A stretch of 64,000 nt of DNA, taken from contig JARYHS010013631.1 in NCBI GenBank assembly GCA_031002005.1, positions 66,027,832 to 66,091,831 on the forward strand, read 5' to 3'. The translations under genes and the position numbers were made by a program. The DNA comes from Vandiemenella viatica. Lineage: Eukaryota > Arthropoda > Insecta > Orthoptera > Morabidae. A model generated the notes under the pieces. It did no database searches. It was not told the origin of the DNA and saw only the letters and a list, made by a program, of their open reading frames with translations. This document shows, in pieces, positions 33,640 to 45,825 of this stretch (the stretch's first letter is position 1; every line of letters begins with the position of its first letter).

Positions 33640-34600
33640 GCTAAACATTTAGCGTAAATATGACCACGTATGGTCAAGCTGCAAACCACTCTCAGCGTTC
33701 ATGTTGTTTGGTCTCTTCTGTATTTCTAGCACTTCTCTTACTCGCCTATGTCACTATCTACTCTCTTTGGTCTCGTCAAATGAAATGGAATGCCGGCTGA
33801 GTGTTGAACTTACTTGCCTTTTAAATGCCTTATGTTTATTGAGCTTCTCTTTTATGGTGCGTCCTGTCGGCAACTACATGGAATTTGATAGACGCCAGGC
33901 GATTGCAAACGTTCTCTGCTATCTTTGGCGCTTGCAAGGATGCTAGATAGCTGCCTGGGAGCCCTGTATATGGGAAGGTTGCATCTCCTTGTTAAGCAGG
34001 CGACAAATCTTATCCATCAGTCCCCGGATGTACGGCAGGTCGATCACTGACTTGTCCGGTATTTTGTTGTTATCCACCAATGATGATGCAGTGTGAGATA
34101 TAGTTGAGCCAAGGGTTACCAAGCCTCTATAACAAGCAGTGAGGCTTAGTCATTAGCTAGAAAAGTCTGCTTTTTTAATCTTTCAGCATTCATGCTAGCT
34201 TCGTCACTTATAGCGGATTTGTGGAGAGTTAAAGTTTTTAAAATACCTATTTTTACTGCCGGATGATGGTGGCAGTCTGAATGGAGATAACGCCTGCAGT
34301 GGGTTGGCTTTCGTCATACTCGATGGCCCATGGAACAATCATCATTTCTTTTTGCTAAGACAGACAGGAACAGGGGCTGGTTGTCCATTTCAGTCTTCAT
34401 ACTAAAATTTACTTTTTGTTTGGTATTGTTTAAATCATTGAAAAAATTCATAATTTTTCATGAGCCTAAAAGAAGAAAGTGTCATCCACATATCTCAACC
34501 ACAACTACAGTTTCAGGAAGGAGTTTTGGATGACTTCAGCCTGGAATGCTTCCATGAATAAATCATAAAGAGCAGACTTTGGAGCAGCCTGACGGCTTAG
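33640..34600 (-). pseudogene. Penelope-like retroelement: RT core and GIY-YIG remnant
   Basis: On the minus strand, from about 34590: SALYDLFMEAFQAEVIQNSF, then a stop, and LRYVDDTFF with the YVDD catalytic pair near 34479-34490. After a frame change come MDNQPLFLSVLAKR and then RKPTHCRRYLHSDCHHHPA (about 34330-34260), followed by ILKTLTLHKSAISDEASMN. Further on (34050-33650) are VIDLPYIRGLMDKICRLLNK and REVLEIQKRPNNMNAESGLQ, the latter like the C-terminal part of the GIY-YIG endonuclease of Penelope elements. Penelope-like elements use this RT-plus-GIY-YIG design for target-primed copying. The copy is riddled with stops. Confidence 0.8.
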
Positions 34601-35832
34601 TGGTAAAAACACCCAGATTTAAAACACAGTCTGGGCAGGAATTTTCATGGGCTCTTAACCTGTACTTCATATCTAGCAAAGCTTAGTTTGAATATGCGGA
34701 ATATCCTATAAAGCTCCAAGGGTCTGGATTCCACGTTAAACTGTTTGTCATTTAAACTAGTAAAATTAGTTGACAACGACAGAAGCAGACTGCGCGGTCT
34801 ACTGAAACGCGTGTCATATCACCGTTGTGTATGGGCTCTCATTAATTACTTGCAGAATCTGGCCAATATGTTATTTTACTAATAGCATAATTATAACCAA
34901 ATTAATGATAACTACAGGTTTCTTCAAAGTAAATGTAACCTGTTTAATAGACTTACTTATATTTCATTAAACACGACGAAACTTGTATATATACCAGACA
35001 ATTATCACCAAGGATTTTAGCTGGACACTTCAAATACGTTTAACAGCTTATTAACACATTTCACTCAAACTATATTACATGACACCAAAAAGAGCGCTAC
35101 AATCGCGCTCTCAAATCTGTGATACGTTATTTACCATGTCTTGCTATTAAACTGGGTACGCAGTGAACCACGATGCAGAGGGGAAACAAACTAAACAATA
35201 CTTCACCGTCAAAAAGCTTTACATCAATTTATAAATTGCAGTTAAACCTACCATTTGAAACTGTTTTGAACTGGTTTGGAAAATTAAAAGAAATCTAGAT
35301 CTGTTACTTGAATTTAATATACTCGTATTTCTTGTTAAACGGAAATATTTAAAGAAATATCTATTATGACCCAACATTAATGCATAAATTTGTTTCAGTA
35401 TATTTAATTGGATACCAATAAAGTCATTCTTTTCTGAAACCAAAACAATCTGTCAGAGCGAGTTCAACTGAAGCAGGAAAACCGAAGAACAAGAAACATA
35501 CGGCCGTCGGCAATCATAGACTGGGAGTAAATGGCTCGACGCAACAAACACGCGTTCATTAAAACAACTTACATAACAGAAAAACACGAGAAAGCTAACT
35601 CCGGCAAACACTAGAGAATACCGGAACGTGGCCAAATATGCATTCGTATTGAATCAACAATTCGAACATATTCTGATGCCACTCAACACGACAGTTGGTG
35701 GATTTGTACCCTGGGAGTATGTCTGGAGTTATTTTCCGTTGCCTTCGTCATTAATGCTACTATGTCTGCTACTGTGTCTGTGTATGGTCGTTATTTTATC
35801 TGTTTTTGGATGAGAAATTAAAGGAAGAAGAG
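34601..35832. other. Unassigned AT-rich DNA
   Basis: Near 34600-34625 a GGCTTAGTGGTAAAAACACC string resembles a tRNA box A, but no box B follows, so I do not call a SINE. Otherwise nothing is recognised. Confidence 0.45.
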
Positions 35833-35840
35833 GGTGAAAC

Positions 35841-36077
35841 ATAATGCCGGATCTAGGGTGTCAAACCGGGGCGCTTTCCCCGGGCGGCAACTTCAAGGGG
35901 GCTGCAAAGTCATGTTTGAAGTGGCGGTAAATGGCAAATTCGTGTGGCATCGAACTATTTTTTTTTTCTTCCCCAAGCGGCAAAATCGAAGAATAGCTCT
36001 ATACCGCCCCTGGCGGCAAATTCATGATTTAATCTCAAGTTTTTGCCCCGCCTCGGAAAATTCGTAGATCCGCTACT
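35841..36077. mobile_element. Probable hAT-type MITE
   Basis: The left end ATAATGCCGGATCTAGG and reversed right end AGTAGCGGATCTACG are imperfect inverted repeats. The flanks GGTGAAAC (35833-35840) and GGTCAAAC (36078-36085) match at seven of eight. Related in style to the GCGGATCCAG family but more diverged. Confidence 0.7.
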
Positions 36078-36109
36078 GGTCAAACACACTTCCAGCTCAT
36101 TTAGACCTG

Positions 36110-36245
36110 CCCTTCCGAAAGTTTGTTAGGTACTGTGAACTACCAACTCTGCTATCCTGCTGCCCAAATCCTGAATGATGAAAATTTCCTGCAAAACCTG
36201 GTCTCGAACCAGATACTCCCGGTAGAGCGCTAGATCGTATCTTAA
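36110..36245 (-). repeat. tRNA-derived SINE, separate family
   Basis: The minus strand reads GATACGATCTAGCGCTCTAC at the head and GGTTCGAGACC as box B at 36200-36210. A short body follows toward 36110. Its sequence differs from both other SINE families. The tail is not clear. Confidence 0.65.
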
Positions 36246-36358
36246 TGATGTCGGGCAACGAGAAAAGTATCGATAACTCAAAATGGCATCCAGTTTTCGG
36301 GCAAGACTTGCACACTTATAAGCAAGAGATGATGACAAATATTTCTAAACATTTGGCA

Positions 36359-37358
36359 NNNNNNNNNNNNNNNNNNNNNNNNNNNNNNNNNNNNNNNNNN
36401 NNNNNNNNNNNNNNNNNNNNNNNNNNNNNNNNNNNNNNNNNNNNNNNNNNNNNNNNNNNNNNNNNNNNNNNNNNNNNNNNNNNNNNNNNNNNNNNNNNNN
36501 NNNNNNNNNNNNNNNNNNNNNNNNNNNNNNNNNNNNNNNNNNNNNNNNNNNNNNNNNNNNNNNNNNNNNNNNNNNNNNNNNNNNNNNNNNNNNNNNNNNN
36601 NNNNNNNNNNNNNNNNNNNNNNNNNNNNNNNNNNNNNNNNNNNNNNNNNNNNNNNNNNNNNNNNNNNNNNNNNNNNNNNNNNNNNNNNNNNNNNNNNNNN
36701 NNNNNNNNNNNNNNNNNNNNNNNNNNNNNNNNNNNNNNNNNNNNNNNNNNNNNNNNNNNNNNNNNNNNNNNNNNNNNNNNNNNNNNNNNNNNNNNNNNNN
36801 NNNNNNNNNNNNNNNNNNNNNNNNNNNNNNNNNNNNNNNNNNNNNNNNNNNNNNNNNNNNNNNNNNNNNNNNNNNNNNNNNNNNNNNNNNNNNNNNNNNN
36901 NNNNNNNNNNNNNNNNNNNNNNNNNNNNNNNNNNNNNNNNNNNNNNNNNNNNNNNNNNNNNNNNNNNNNNNNNNNNNNNNNNNNNNNNNNNNNNNNNNNN
37001 NNNNNNNNNNNNNNNNNNNNNNNNNNNNNNNNNNNNNNNNNNNNNNNNNNNNNNNNNNNNNNNNNNNNNNNNNNNNNNNNNNNNNNNNNNNNNNNNNNNN
37101 NNNNNNNNNNNNNNNNNNNNNNNNNNNNNNNNNNNNNNNNNNNNNNNNNNNNNNNNNNNNNNNNNNNNNNNNNNNNNNNNNNNNNNNNNNNNNNNNNNNN
37201 NNNNNNNNNNNNNNNNNNNNNNNNNNNNNNNNNNNNNNNNNNNNNNNNNNNNNNNNNNNNNNNNNNNNNNNNNNNNNNNNNNNNNNNNNNNNNNNNNNNN
37301 NNNNNNNNNNNNNNNNNNNNNNNNNNNNNNNNNNNNNNNNNNNNNNNNNNNNNNNNNN
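36359..37358. other. Assembly gap of exactly 1000 N
   Basis: One thousand consecutive N, a round number, which suggests a scaffolding placeholder of unknown true length. Long open frames that cross it are artefacts. Confidence 0.98.
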
Positions 37359-39404
37359 TGAAAAACCTTGGAGAATGCAAACTGTAATGATGAAGTCGGT
37401 CGCCACTCACAATTAACCTCCTGTAAGAAAGGTACTAAAATAGAAATGAAAGTTGAAGTCAGAATCACTAAAGGATATATTCTTGAAACTTTCACTGAGT
37501 TTACATAAAAGTCACAGTTAGCTATGGCAATCAGAGTAAATCATTAAGCCGAAGATCACAAGTCATGAAACAGAACAGACCGCTCCACCCCGAAATGAAA
37601 GTAAGAGTTCACATTGATGAGTCACATGGTTGAAAATTTCAAAGTTCTACGGTTGGCTACCCTGACGGTCAGTCATGTTTGTTTCCGGTCTCCCAGAAGC
37701 CCACGCGCCCAACTAGCGCTGGATTTGTTCTCCCACGAGTAGCATCCTAACCCGACCAAATGTTGCCACGAACTGCCTCGAGACGAGCCACCGGCCTTCC
37801 TTTATCAGAAATGCCCTACGACTCTAAACAACAGGCTATCTAGATTAATTTTTGCTAACGGAGAACTTTCAGAAAATCACTAGAGACAGAGCATAACGAA
37901 ACGAGTGTGGTGATGTGGTTGATTTTGTTCTCAGAGCTTCCAGACCGGTGTAAATGATTTATGAAGTTTGATTAATAGGGAGGCTAGCCGACTTTAAAAC
38001 TGCGAAACGTCACGTCCGAAATATGAATTTGCTAAAGTTTAAAATATCAAGTTTAGACTATTTTCAAACTATTCTCCAGCCACTGCTGAGTTCAGTGGTG
38101 TAAAAATCTTTTAAATCGGTTAAGGATGTCAAAAGTTATGGAATTTCTAAAATTTACTGACTTCCTGGTGTTGCAAGATTTTATTCACTTTTTATTTAAA
38201 GTTGGTTGTGGCCTGAAACTATTTTCAAAACGTATCTTTATTTTATTTAAATACTTTAGAAAAGTTTTTGGTACATGAAATATTTTCGCAATTACAAGTT
38301 GGTTTCTACGACGTCACAGGATAACGAATTTTAACTTATTTATATCTTCTGTTTATTAATTGATGGCTATTAGAAACTTAAAGAATATTGAATGGTCTGT
38401 TATTAAGTTTGTTTAAATCTACTTTTGAAGCTCTGAAATTACTTGTCTGTGCTGAACCATTTAATTGAAATTAGCACATGGTGTAATGTTTTAAAAATCA
38501 TATTTACTGCTTTAAATCTGTCGGAAACTGCGAGTTATTGGTGAATTTAATATCAAATGGTGAAATTATTATTATTAAAGTGCTTTACTGTGGTCAATTA
38601 TTTGAAATATCAGTGATGTGGTTGTTTAACCAAATCTGTTTACTTTACTTCAGAATTATCAAGGATTACGCTCATCTCGGTAAGTTTACAGTTTATATTT
38701 TATTAGAAACTAATTATTTAAGGTTGTTATGTGTTCTTTATTTACTTTCCCAACAGTGAAGTGTTGTTATCTCGATTTCAAACTATGGTATCATGTATTG
38801 AATGTTAACCTCAAACTTCGTCGGATTTTAACTGAATATTGAAAATAGGTAGTAAGGTAGCTTACATAGTTCAGATAGTTTCAAAAGTATGTTTCCTACT
38901 GTTGGCTTTTCTTCTCCAATCTCCCTTTTTTTGTGTTGTAGGTTCATTTTTAATTATTATTTCCACGAGTTAAATACAATTAAATGGTCAGCTCAGCCAG
39001 AGGTCCTGTAGCAGGGTAAATGTGGAAGATTACTCTTCTATAATAGTACGAAGTAATGTTTCGAATACTCACTATTCAACATCACGTTGTGCGACTGCAG
39101 ACAGAGAAACCTTTCTGGATAGGAGACAGTGGAAGACGATCATCTTCAGCAACCAAAGCTCTTAAATCACACCCGGGAAACTGGAGATGGTCCCCAGCGA
39201 TGATGATGATGGCTATATTGGGCGGGAAATCTCCGAAGGGACTGGCCGTCAAATGACGAAGGTTTCTCGAATCGCGCCTGTGCACTAATGTCGCGGCTGC
39301 ATTTGCCTAACTCGGTTATCCCATCAAGTATAGGGTACGTGTAGTTTAACTTGAAATCCGAACCATGGGTTATCCTAATATTTTCCATTTATAATATCCG
39401 CAAA
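37359..39404. other. Unassigned AT-rich DNA
   Basis: No gene or element recognised. A slightly GC-richer patch at 39090-39300 has no convincing exon signals. Confidence 0.45.
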
Positions 39405-39409
39405 AATTC

Positions 39410-39486
39410 GAACCAAAATCGGGATTTGATCAGGGAACGTCTGTTCGCCAGTCACGCGCCTTAACCAAATGAGCCACAAAGGCGAT
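39410..39486 (-). repeat. tRNA-like sequence (SINE head or tRNA relic)
   Basis: Reverse strand: GTGGCTCATTTGGTTAAGGC fits box A and GATCAAATCCCG fits box B, separated by about 30 bases. No clean acceptor-stem pairing is visible, so it is more likely a SINE head or relic than an active tRNA gene. Confidence 0.6.
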
Positions 39487-39534
39487 GCGGAAAGTGGGTG
39501 AAAATGAGCCACATCTGTCATAAGACGGTTAAAT

Positions 39535-40262
39535 CACTTTAGTGTTCTTACTGTCAAAGTAATGAGATTACCAAGACATAGATACGAAATTATTGGTTTG
39601 TCATCGGTTCTTAATACATATAAAAAATTTCAGACAATTCGGAATTTCTGAAGTGGGTGAAAACTGAACTGAAATTTTCCATTACATTCAACCACTTTTA
39701 AGTTATTTCTGACAACGCGGTGAGAGTGAAATTATTGAATTTTTAACGGTTTTTTAATAAGTGTACAAAATTTCAAACGATTCGGACGTCAGGATGCGGG
39801 TAAACACTGAGATGAAAGATTCCATTACACGCAACCATTTTTATATTGTTACCGTCAAAGTAAGGAGAATAGCAGGACGTTGCTAAGAGACTGCTGTATT
39901 GTCAACGGTTCTTAAAACATGTGCAATTTGTTTCTGTTTTTACTGTCAAAGTAATGAGAATATCAAGATATAGCTATGAAATTATTGTATTGTAATCAGT
40001 TATCAATACATGAGCAAAATTTCAAACATTTCGGACATCTGGAATTTAGTTAAAATTAAATTGCAAAATTTCACGACATTTAACCATTTTTCTGTTGTTA
40101 CTGTCAAAGTAATGAGAATAGCAGGATATAGCTATGAAATTATTGTATTGTCACCAGTTCTTAATATGTGTGCCAAATTTCAAACTGCTCGGACATCTGG
40201 AAGTGGGTCAAAATGGAGTTGTAAAATTCCGTTACATTCATACATACAAGTCAAGCTAATAT
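39535..40262. repeat. Degenerate tandem repeat, five uneven units
   Basis: Units restart at the marker CTGTCAAAGTAATGAGA at about 39551, 39719 (degraded), 39852, 39943 and 40101, a spacing of 168, 133, 91 and 158. Each full unit also has TATAGCTATGAAATTATTG, then a TTTCAAAC-ATTCGGACATCTGG stretch and a CCATTACATTCAACCATTTT stretch. The shorter intervals reflect deletions within units. It ends near CATACATACAAGTCAAGCTA. Confidence 0.85.
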
Positions 40263-43200
40263 AAAGCGTGTAAAATTATGGTCTCCTTAAGATGTCTGGA
40301 CTAGTAGTTACCATGTTTGGTCAAATATGAGGAAATCATCATCTTGAACAGTTTCTGATTTATCAGTTTTCTTATTCTGTAACCAGTGTATTCTAGAAAT
40401 ATTTCCTCTACAGTGGGGACTCTCTTGCTTTTATCTGTACTTCTCACACATTCACAGTCTAATATATTCTTATCATTTACAAATGCATTAGAACTTTATT
40501 GAGATAATGCACTTGCAATTAAATTAAATTAAATTCCTTGAACTTCTTTTGTCTGCCACATTTAGTGGGGTGTTTTAGAGGTAGAGAGCATGTAAAACTG
40601 ATGTTAAATTTTTTGTACATAAAGTGTTTTATCTCCTCACATGTTCTGAAAAAATAAGAGCTTAACATATATGATTATCTTTAAACAGGGAACCATTGAA
40701 ATGGTTTAGAAAATGTCCTATAAATATATTGTTCACGTACCGAATGGTTTTTCACTGACGTTTTGAACTCTCTATTTCTGGATGTTGAATGCTGAGATTT
40801 TAGTAGTATGAACAAGAGGAAAGTTTAAAGACTGGAGGCTTTCCCAGTATATGAATAGAATAAGTACATTGTTGGGCCTCCAACCAGGATAGCATGTCTG
40901 TCATATTCCTGGAGCTCCGCGAACCTGACATTTTGCCGGAAGATGAAACTGCATCACATTGACATGCTCCCCTGATGGAAGACCCAGGAATTCTTCTTCA
41001 AGAGAAAAGATCTCACAGGCGCCTTGTCTGTTAAGCTGTTACAACGCCTCGCTTTTAGGCAGAGAGCAATATATGTCCTATTTACCTGCCACTAGCATAC
41101 AAACCCTAGCTCAAATTATTGATTACACAAATTGGTGAATAGGTGATGAAATACAGTTATATCAAAGAAGTTTGTTACCAACTCCAAACATTGTTTTAAA
41201 AATAAGTAAGCCTATTTTGATACTCTATGAGACAAGTTTCAGAATGAGGAACAACTAGACTGTCAATATTACAGCAACACATGCAATAGAAGCTAAAGTA
41301 TTTTTGACATTTTTGGTATCAGAAAATATTTCAGTGGTAATAAAAGTCGTAATAATAAAAAATCAGGTGGTGTGAATATAACCACAGAAAAAAGAAATAG
41401 CATGTGCGTATAGTGTCTAATTGGAATATTAAGTGAAATGTATAGGTACTAGATACTGACAATTTCCGTATGAATCTCAGACATTGGATAAAACAAAAGA
41501 ATATCTGATGTTTACATAGTGGAATTTGATAAAAACTGTCTAGCTTACAACAATCACAAAGCAATATTGGAAACAAAGATGTAAATTTAAAAAATGAGAC
41601 TACACAGATACCTATTGAATTATATAAGTACATACTATAAGTTACTGTGCACATTTTTAAGACATGTTTCTGGAAACCTCTAGTTTGATTTAATTTACTT
41701 GATATAATTTGTTGTGTAAATAATCTATTTCTTTTAGGATTAGTGATTCAATTTTTATAGCACATTTGAGGTTTTCTTGTGTTATTTGGCACACATTTTA
41801 TTTCATCAATTGAATCAAACTACTGAGTATCACATTTCAGTTACTATGTTACATTTCTCTTCCTTCACAACAATTTGCTTTATTCTTAAAAATACAGTGC
41901 CAAACTAATATCCTCATATAACATTATTTTATTAAAATATTTAATTTTATATCCAAAAAAGGAAAATCAAAGTAGGCACTCAATCTGTCAACAGTGGGTT
42001 TTAAAAAGTCAGTTATATAACACAGAATACAAAAATAAACAAAATATTATGGTTTTAGTAGTTGAAATTTTTACATTTTAGTTCAACTGGAAGTTTCATG
42101 AATAAACAATTACAGTTAACTGTCAAACATTTCTTGAAAACAGTAGTAGTATCATTTATCTAAATATATAACTGAAAGACATTGCAAAATGAATTGTAAT
42201 AATGTTGCACCAGAGTAACATATAATGTTTTCTTTTATCTGTCTTAGAGGACTAAAATTTGTTTGAACTCAATGAAAAATATAATTTATTATCAGAAAAA
42301 AATGTATAAATATGGTCAAGAGTGTCATATATTTTGTAACTGAATATTTCTGTAACACCAATGTTCACATGATGTTTGTGTAATTCCTGTAAGACTCTTT
42401 CATTTTCTTATGACCTGAAATCTAGGATAGAACTGAAGACTTTGTATCAAAAGTTGTCAAACACCTCTCTTCATGAAAAGTAAGATGAAAATAAATTTAG
42501 AATTTCTCTCCAACAAATTACTTGACCAATGCTTAATATCCTCAACATGCCAACAAGTTAATATCCTGTTTTGTATCTTTCTCTCCATCAAGATATTTAA
42601 CAAAAGCATGTTACAGTATGGTACTTGACACTAAAAGGAAAACTATGAAACTTTAATTAACAATGACAGTGTAAGTTATATAGATACCAAAAATTAATCA
42701 TTATTTTTTTTTATAAGAGTTGAAAACAATAAAAATACAGCTGTTAGTCATGAGACGCAAAACACCAATCGGAGCGCATGACATCATTTCTAAGTGATCA
42801 CATTGTGTCCTGTGTGTTTAGCATGAATCGACTATCTGTGCATCATTTATTTGAGGTTTTAAGTCATTCCTTTATCTAGTTCTGGTTACCAATCCATAAA
42901 AATAAAAATGTGATAGAAAATGGATTTACCAGGCACTTGTAACTTGCTTAGAATTGATGTGACAATGCTCAGAATGTTTTTCACATAAAACATTGATTTC
43001 TGCTCAGCAAAATTCTAGAACATCAAAAATTTCATCAAAGTGTGTACTTCAAAATTGAAAGTGCAGTTGAGCACTGTACAGTTCACCTACTGTCATATAA
43101 TTAAGAAAAATTATATAAGAAATAAATCTCTCTTATCTCTGCATTTAAATGTTAGGCTATAGAAGATAGATTTTAGAAACTTATATATCCTAGAAAGAGT

Positions 43201-43977
43201 TTTTATTACAAGCTAAAATTGTTTATGTATACTAGCAGAGGCGGTAGTTACATTGAAGTTAAGTGGGAGAGCATCCATAAACTATGTGGTTTAGGGTCAA
43301 GGCTTAAGCTGCAGTAGGCTATATGGTAGGGTTCAAAAGAGGCATAAATGGTGTCAAGTAGTATATGGACACTCTGTAGGCAACAAACTAGCAGCAAGCA
43401 TATGTTGTGACAATATACCAATCACAGACATTGTTAATTGTAAACTGCACACTGTAGCAATGTTACACAATTTACTGACATATTTTGGAAAGAATTATTA
43501 ATTTACTATATGTTTTATGTATTTATATCATGAAATAGATTAGATAAATATTTTCTGACTGATTTCAACAAATTGCAAATACATTTTGTTTGTTGAAGTA
43601 GATGATACTTAACTTCCGAAGTGATAACTGATTTATCAATCCACATTTAAGTTTTCGCAGAAATATATTGAGATACACATTTTATTGAACTAAAAACTTA
43701 AATCAAATAAGTCTGGATCTTCACTAAAATACATTGAAGATTTTGTAGATAAATAAGCTGAATCTCGTCTTGCAAATTTTATATACATCTTCCAAATATT
43801 TTCCTTGTTTCAATCATAAGTAAATAATTTGTTTTGGTGTTTTAATTGATGTGTTTACACACTTAGGCACTACAAACCAATTGTAAACTGTATCACTCAT
43901 TTTATCAACAAAATAAGCAAACTGCTGCTTTGTTTGCCATCACGAGTACTGAGACATGATGTAACAAGAGACAGCTA
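40263..43977. other. Long unassigned AT-rich stretch, intron-like
   Basis: About 3.7 kb without a recognisable repeat, SINE or transposon end, unusual for this window. The only GC-richer patch is near 40880-41070. On the minus strand it can be read as EIFSLEEEFLGLPSGEHVNV. This vaguely recalls the LGLPxGqH segment of cytochrome b5 reductases, and it lies between possible splice signals. That is weak evidence and I do not annotate an exon. Confidence 0.4.
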
Positions 43978-44875
43978 CCATCATCATCATCAACAGTTTC
44001 CAGGCACTTGCCAGGTCTGCTTCATGCACAAGCCTCTTTATTTCCTTCCACCACCTCTCTGTCACCAACTTGTTCCATTCCTCTCCTCTCTTCCGCACAT
44101 ACTCCTATCAGCCATCCATCTCTTGGTCTTCCCCTGAGTCATTTACCATACATCTTAATTATATAGATTTTTCTTTGGATTCTCTGAAGCTCCATTCTCT
44201 TTGCATGTCCATACCATCTTAGTATGATCCTCTCTATTATTTCCTGTAGGGGTTCCTCTTTTATGGTGTTTCTAATAATTTAATTATTTATCCAGTCCAT
44301 TTTAGTAATTTCCATTCTAACTCTTAAAAATTTCATCTCGCTTCCTTGTACCTTGTTCATGTCCTGCTTCTTCACTATCAGTATTTCAGCAGCATATGTC
44401 AAGATAGGCATATAGTATAGGTGATAAATTACCCTCTTACTTCTCTGTAGCATGTCTTTATTCCATATCAGGCTTCTAATGCTCCTTAAAAATGCCTCTG
44501 CTTGTCTTCCTTTTTCACCTATCTCGCCATCATTCCTTCCAATTTCCTCTAATATACTCCTCAAGTACTTGATCCTGCTTACCTTCTTTAGTTATTCACC
44601 TGCCTTCACAATTCCCTGGGTTATCCTATTCTTCTTTCTGGTTGTTACAATGTACTCAAATTTCTTTACATTAAATTTCAGGCCATATTCCTCCACACTG
44701 TCTATCCATACATCCAACTGTCGCTGCACTTCCTCTTCACCATCTCCCCAGATCATTAGGTCATCTGCAAAAGCACCTCACCTTCATATTTTCCTCTCCC
44801 CTCCTTAATGCCACCTTCTGCATTATATCATCCATGATTACAATAAAGAGTGAGAGGGAACATCCTTGTTTTAGC
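43978..44875 (-). pseudogene. RTE-like LINE: RT palm to C terminus
   Basis: On the minus strand from about 44870: CSLSLFIVIMDDIMQKV, a broken FADD region near 44775-44762 (GCAGATGACC at DNA level), QLDVWIDSVEEYGLKFNVKK, then 44564-44280 with AEAFLRSIRSLIWNK and PILTYAAEILI. Downstream coding remnants give way to a GATGAT tail (43978-43991). It is the same family as 1916-2490, extends further upstream, and is likewise frameshifted. Note that FADD is only recoverable across a frame change. Confidence 0.82.
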
Positions 44876-44879
44876 TACC

Positions 44880-45349
44880 ATTATCGGCCATCAAATTAAC
44901 ATATAAAAATGCAATTTTTAATTTTCTTGAAAAAAAAAAAAACAAAGTTATAGTAGATGCATAACTATGATACTGACCACTTTCACAAATTTAGTCATGT
45001 ACCTTGTTACCTTACACACATCACTCTAATGTATATTAGTTTCTTGTACTGTACATTTAAAATCCCCCTTGAAGCTTTCCTTCAATCCTCATTATGTATA
45101 TGCAATACAGGTTTCCCTTAACTACCAGTTTATGAGACAACTCTTAGAACTATGAGGCACTGCCCAGGCATTGTAGCTCTACTTGTCAATCATAAAGCAC
45201 CAATTCAAATGACATCCCCCAATTTATTAACGTTTATCAAACCCTATTATTAACCCTTCCCTCCATCAGTTTCGATGAGCATTTTGAAATACCATCATGC
45301 TGATCTGCAAAGCTAAAATTGGCATAGGTTCAAAACTCATAAATGGTAT
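44880..45349. other. Unassigned AT-rich DNA
   Basis: No feature recognised apart from a poly-A tract near 44930-44942. Confidence 0.5.
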
Positions 45350-45663
45350 ATCTAAGTCAGTGGTAGTCAACCTGGTCCCTATCACCTACCAGTGGGCTTT
45401 CCAGCTTTCATGGTGGGTGGTGGGGGTTTTGTCCAATACTGGAGCACTTTTGGTGTTGTTTTCACTATAATTCTTTTTTTATAGGAATAAAATTCAAGAG
45501 AATTAATTATGACAATTTGCAGCTTCAATGAACTAATAAATCTCTTATAAGTTGCCAAAGTAACGTATCATTATTTACAGAAAAACTTGAAATATTTCAT
45601 TATAATCTATTAAAAAGAAAATATCACCAGTTCCTGAATTATCATTTATATTGACAGATTCAG

Positions 45664-45825
45664 ACTGAGTATGGTGGTGAGTGATTACGCTTTGGCCTCA
45701 CATTCGGGAGGACGCAAATTCGAATCCCCATCCAAGCATCCAGATTTGGGTTCTCCATGGTTTCCCCAAATCATTCCAGGCAAATGCCAGGCTGCTTCCA
45801 TCAAAAGGCCTTGGCTGAATTCCTT
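45664..45825 (+). repeat. tRNA-derived SINE, 5' half
   Basis: Same family as 8683-8898. Head TATGGTGGTGAGTGATTACG and box-B-like AATTCGAATCC, then the CATTCCAGGCAAATGCC and AAAAGGCCTTGG body markers, stopping at GAATTCCTT. The 3' half resumes at 47147 after the LTR-element fragment. Confidence 0.85.

Noticed and set aside
36245..37495. Very long open frames on both strands across the gap
   Set aside because: They exist only because N is read as non-stop; the real coding context is a few residues on each side.
43230..43300. Second copy of the CCATAAACyACGTrG MITE
   Set aside because: One end-like motif (GCATCCATAAACTATGTGGT) is present but no opposing end or duplication was found.
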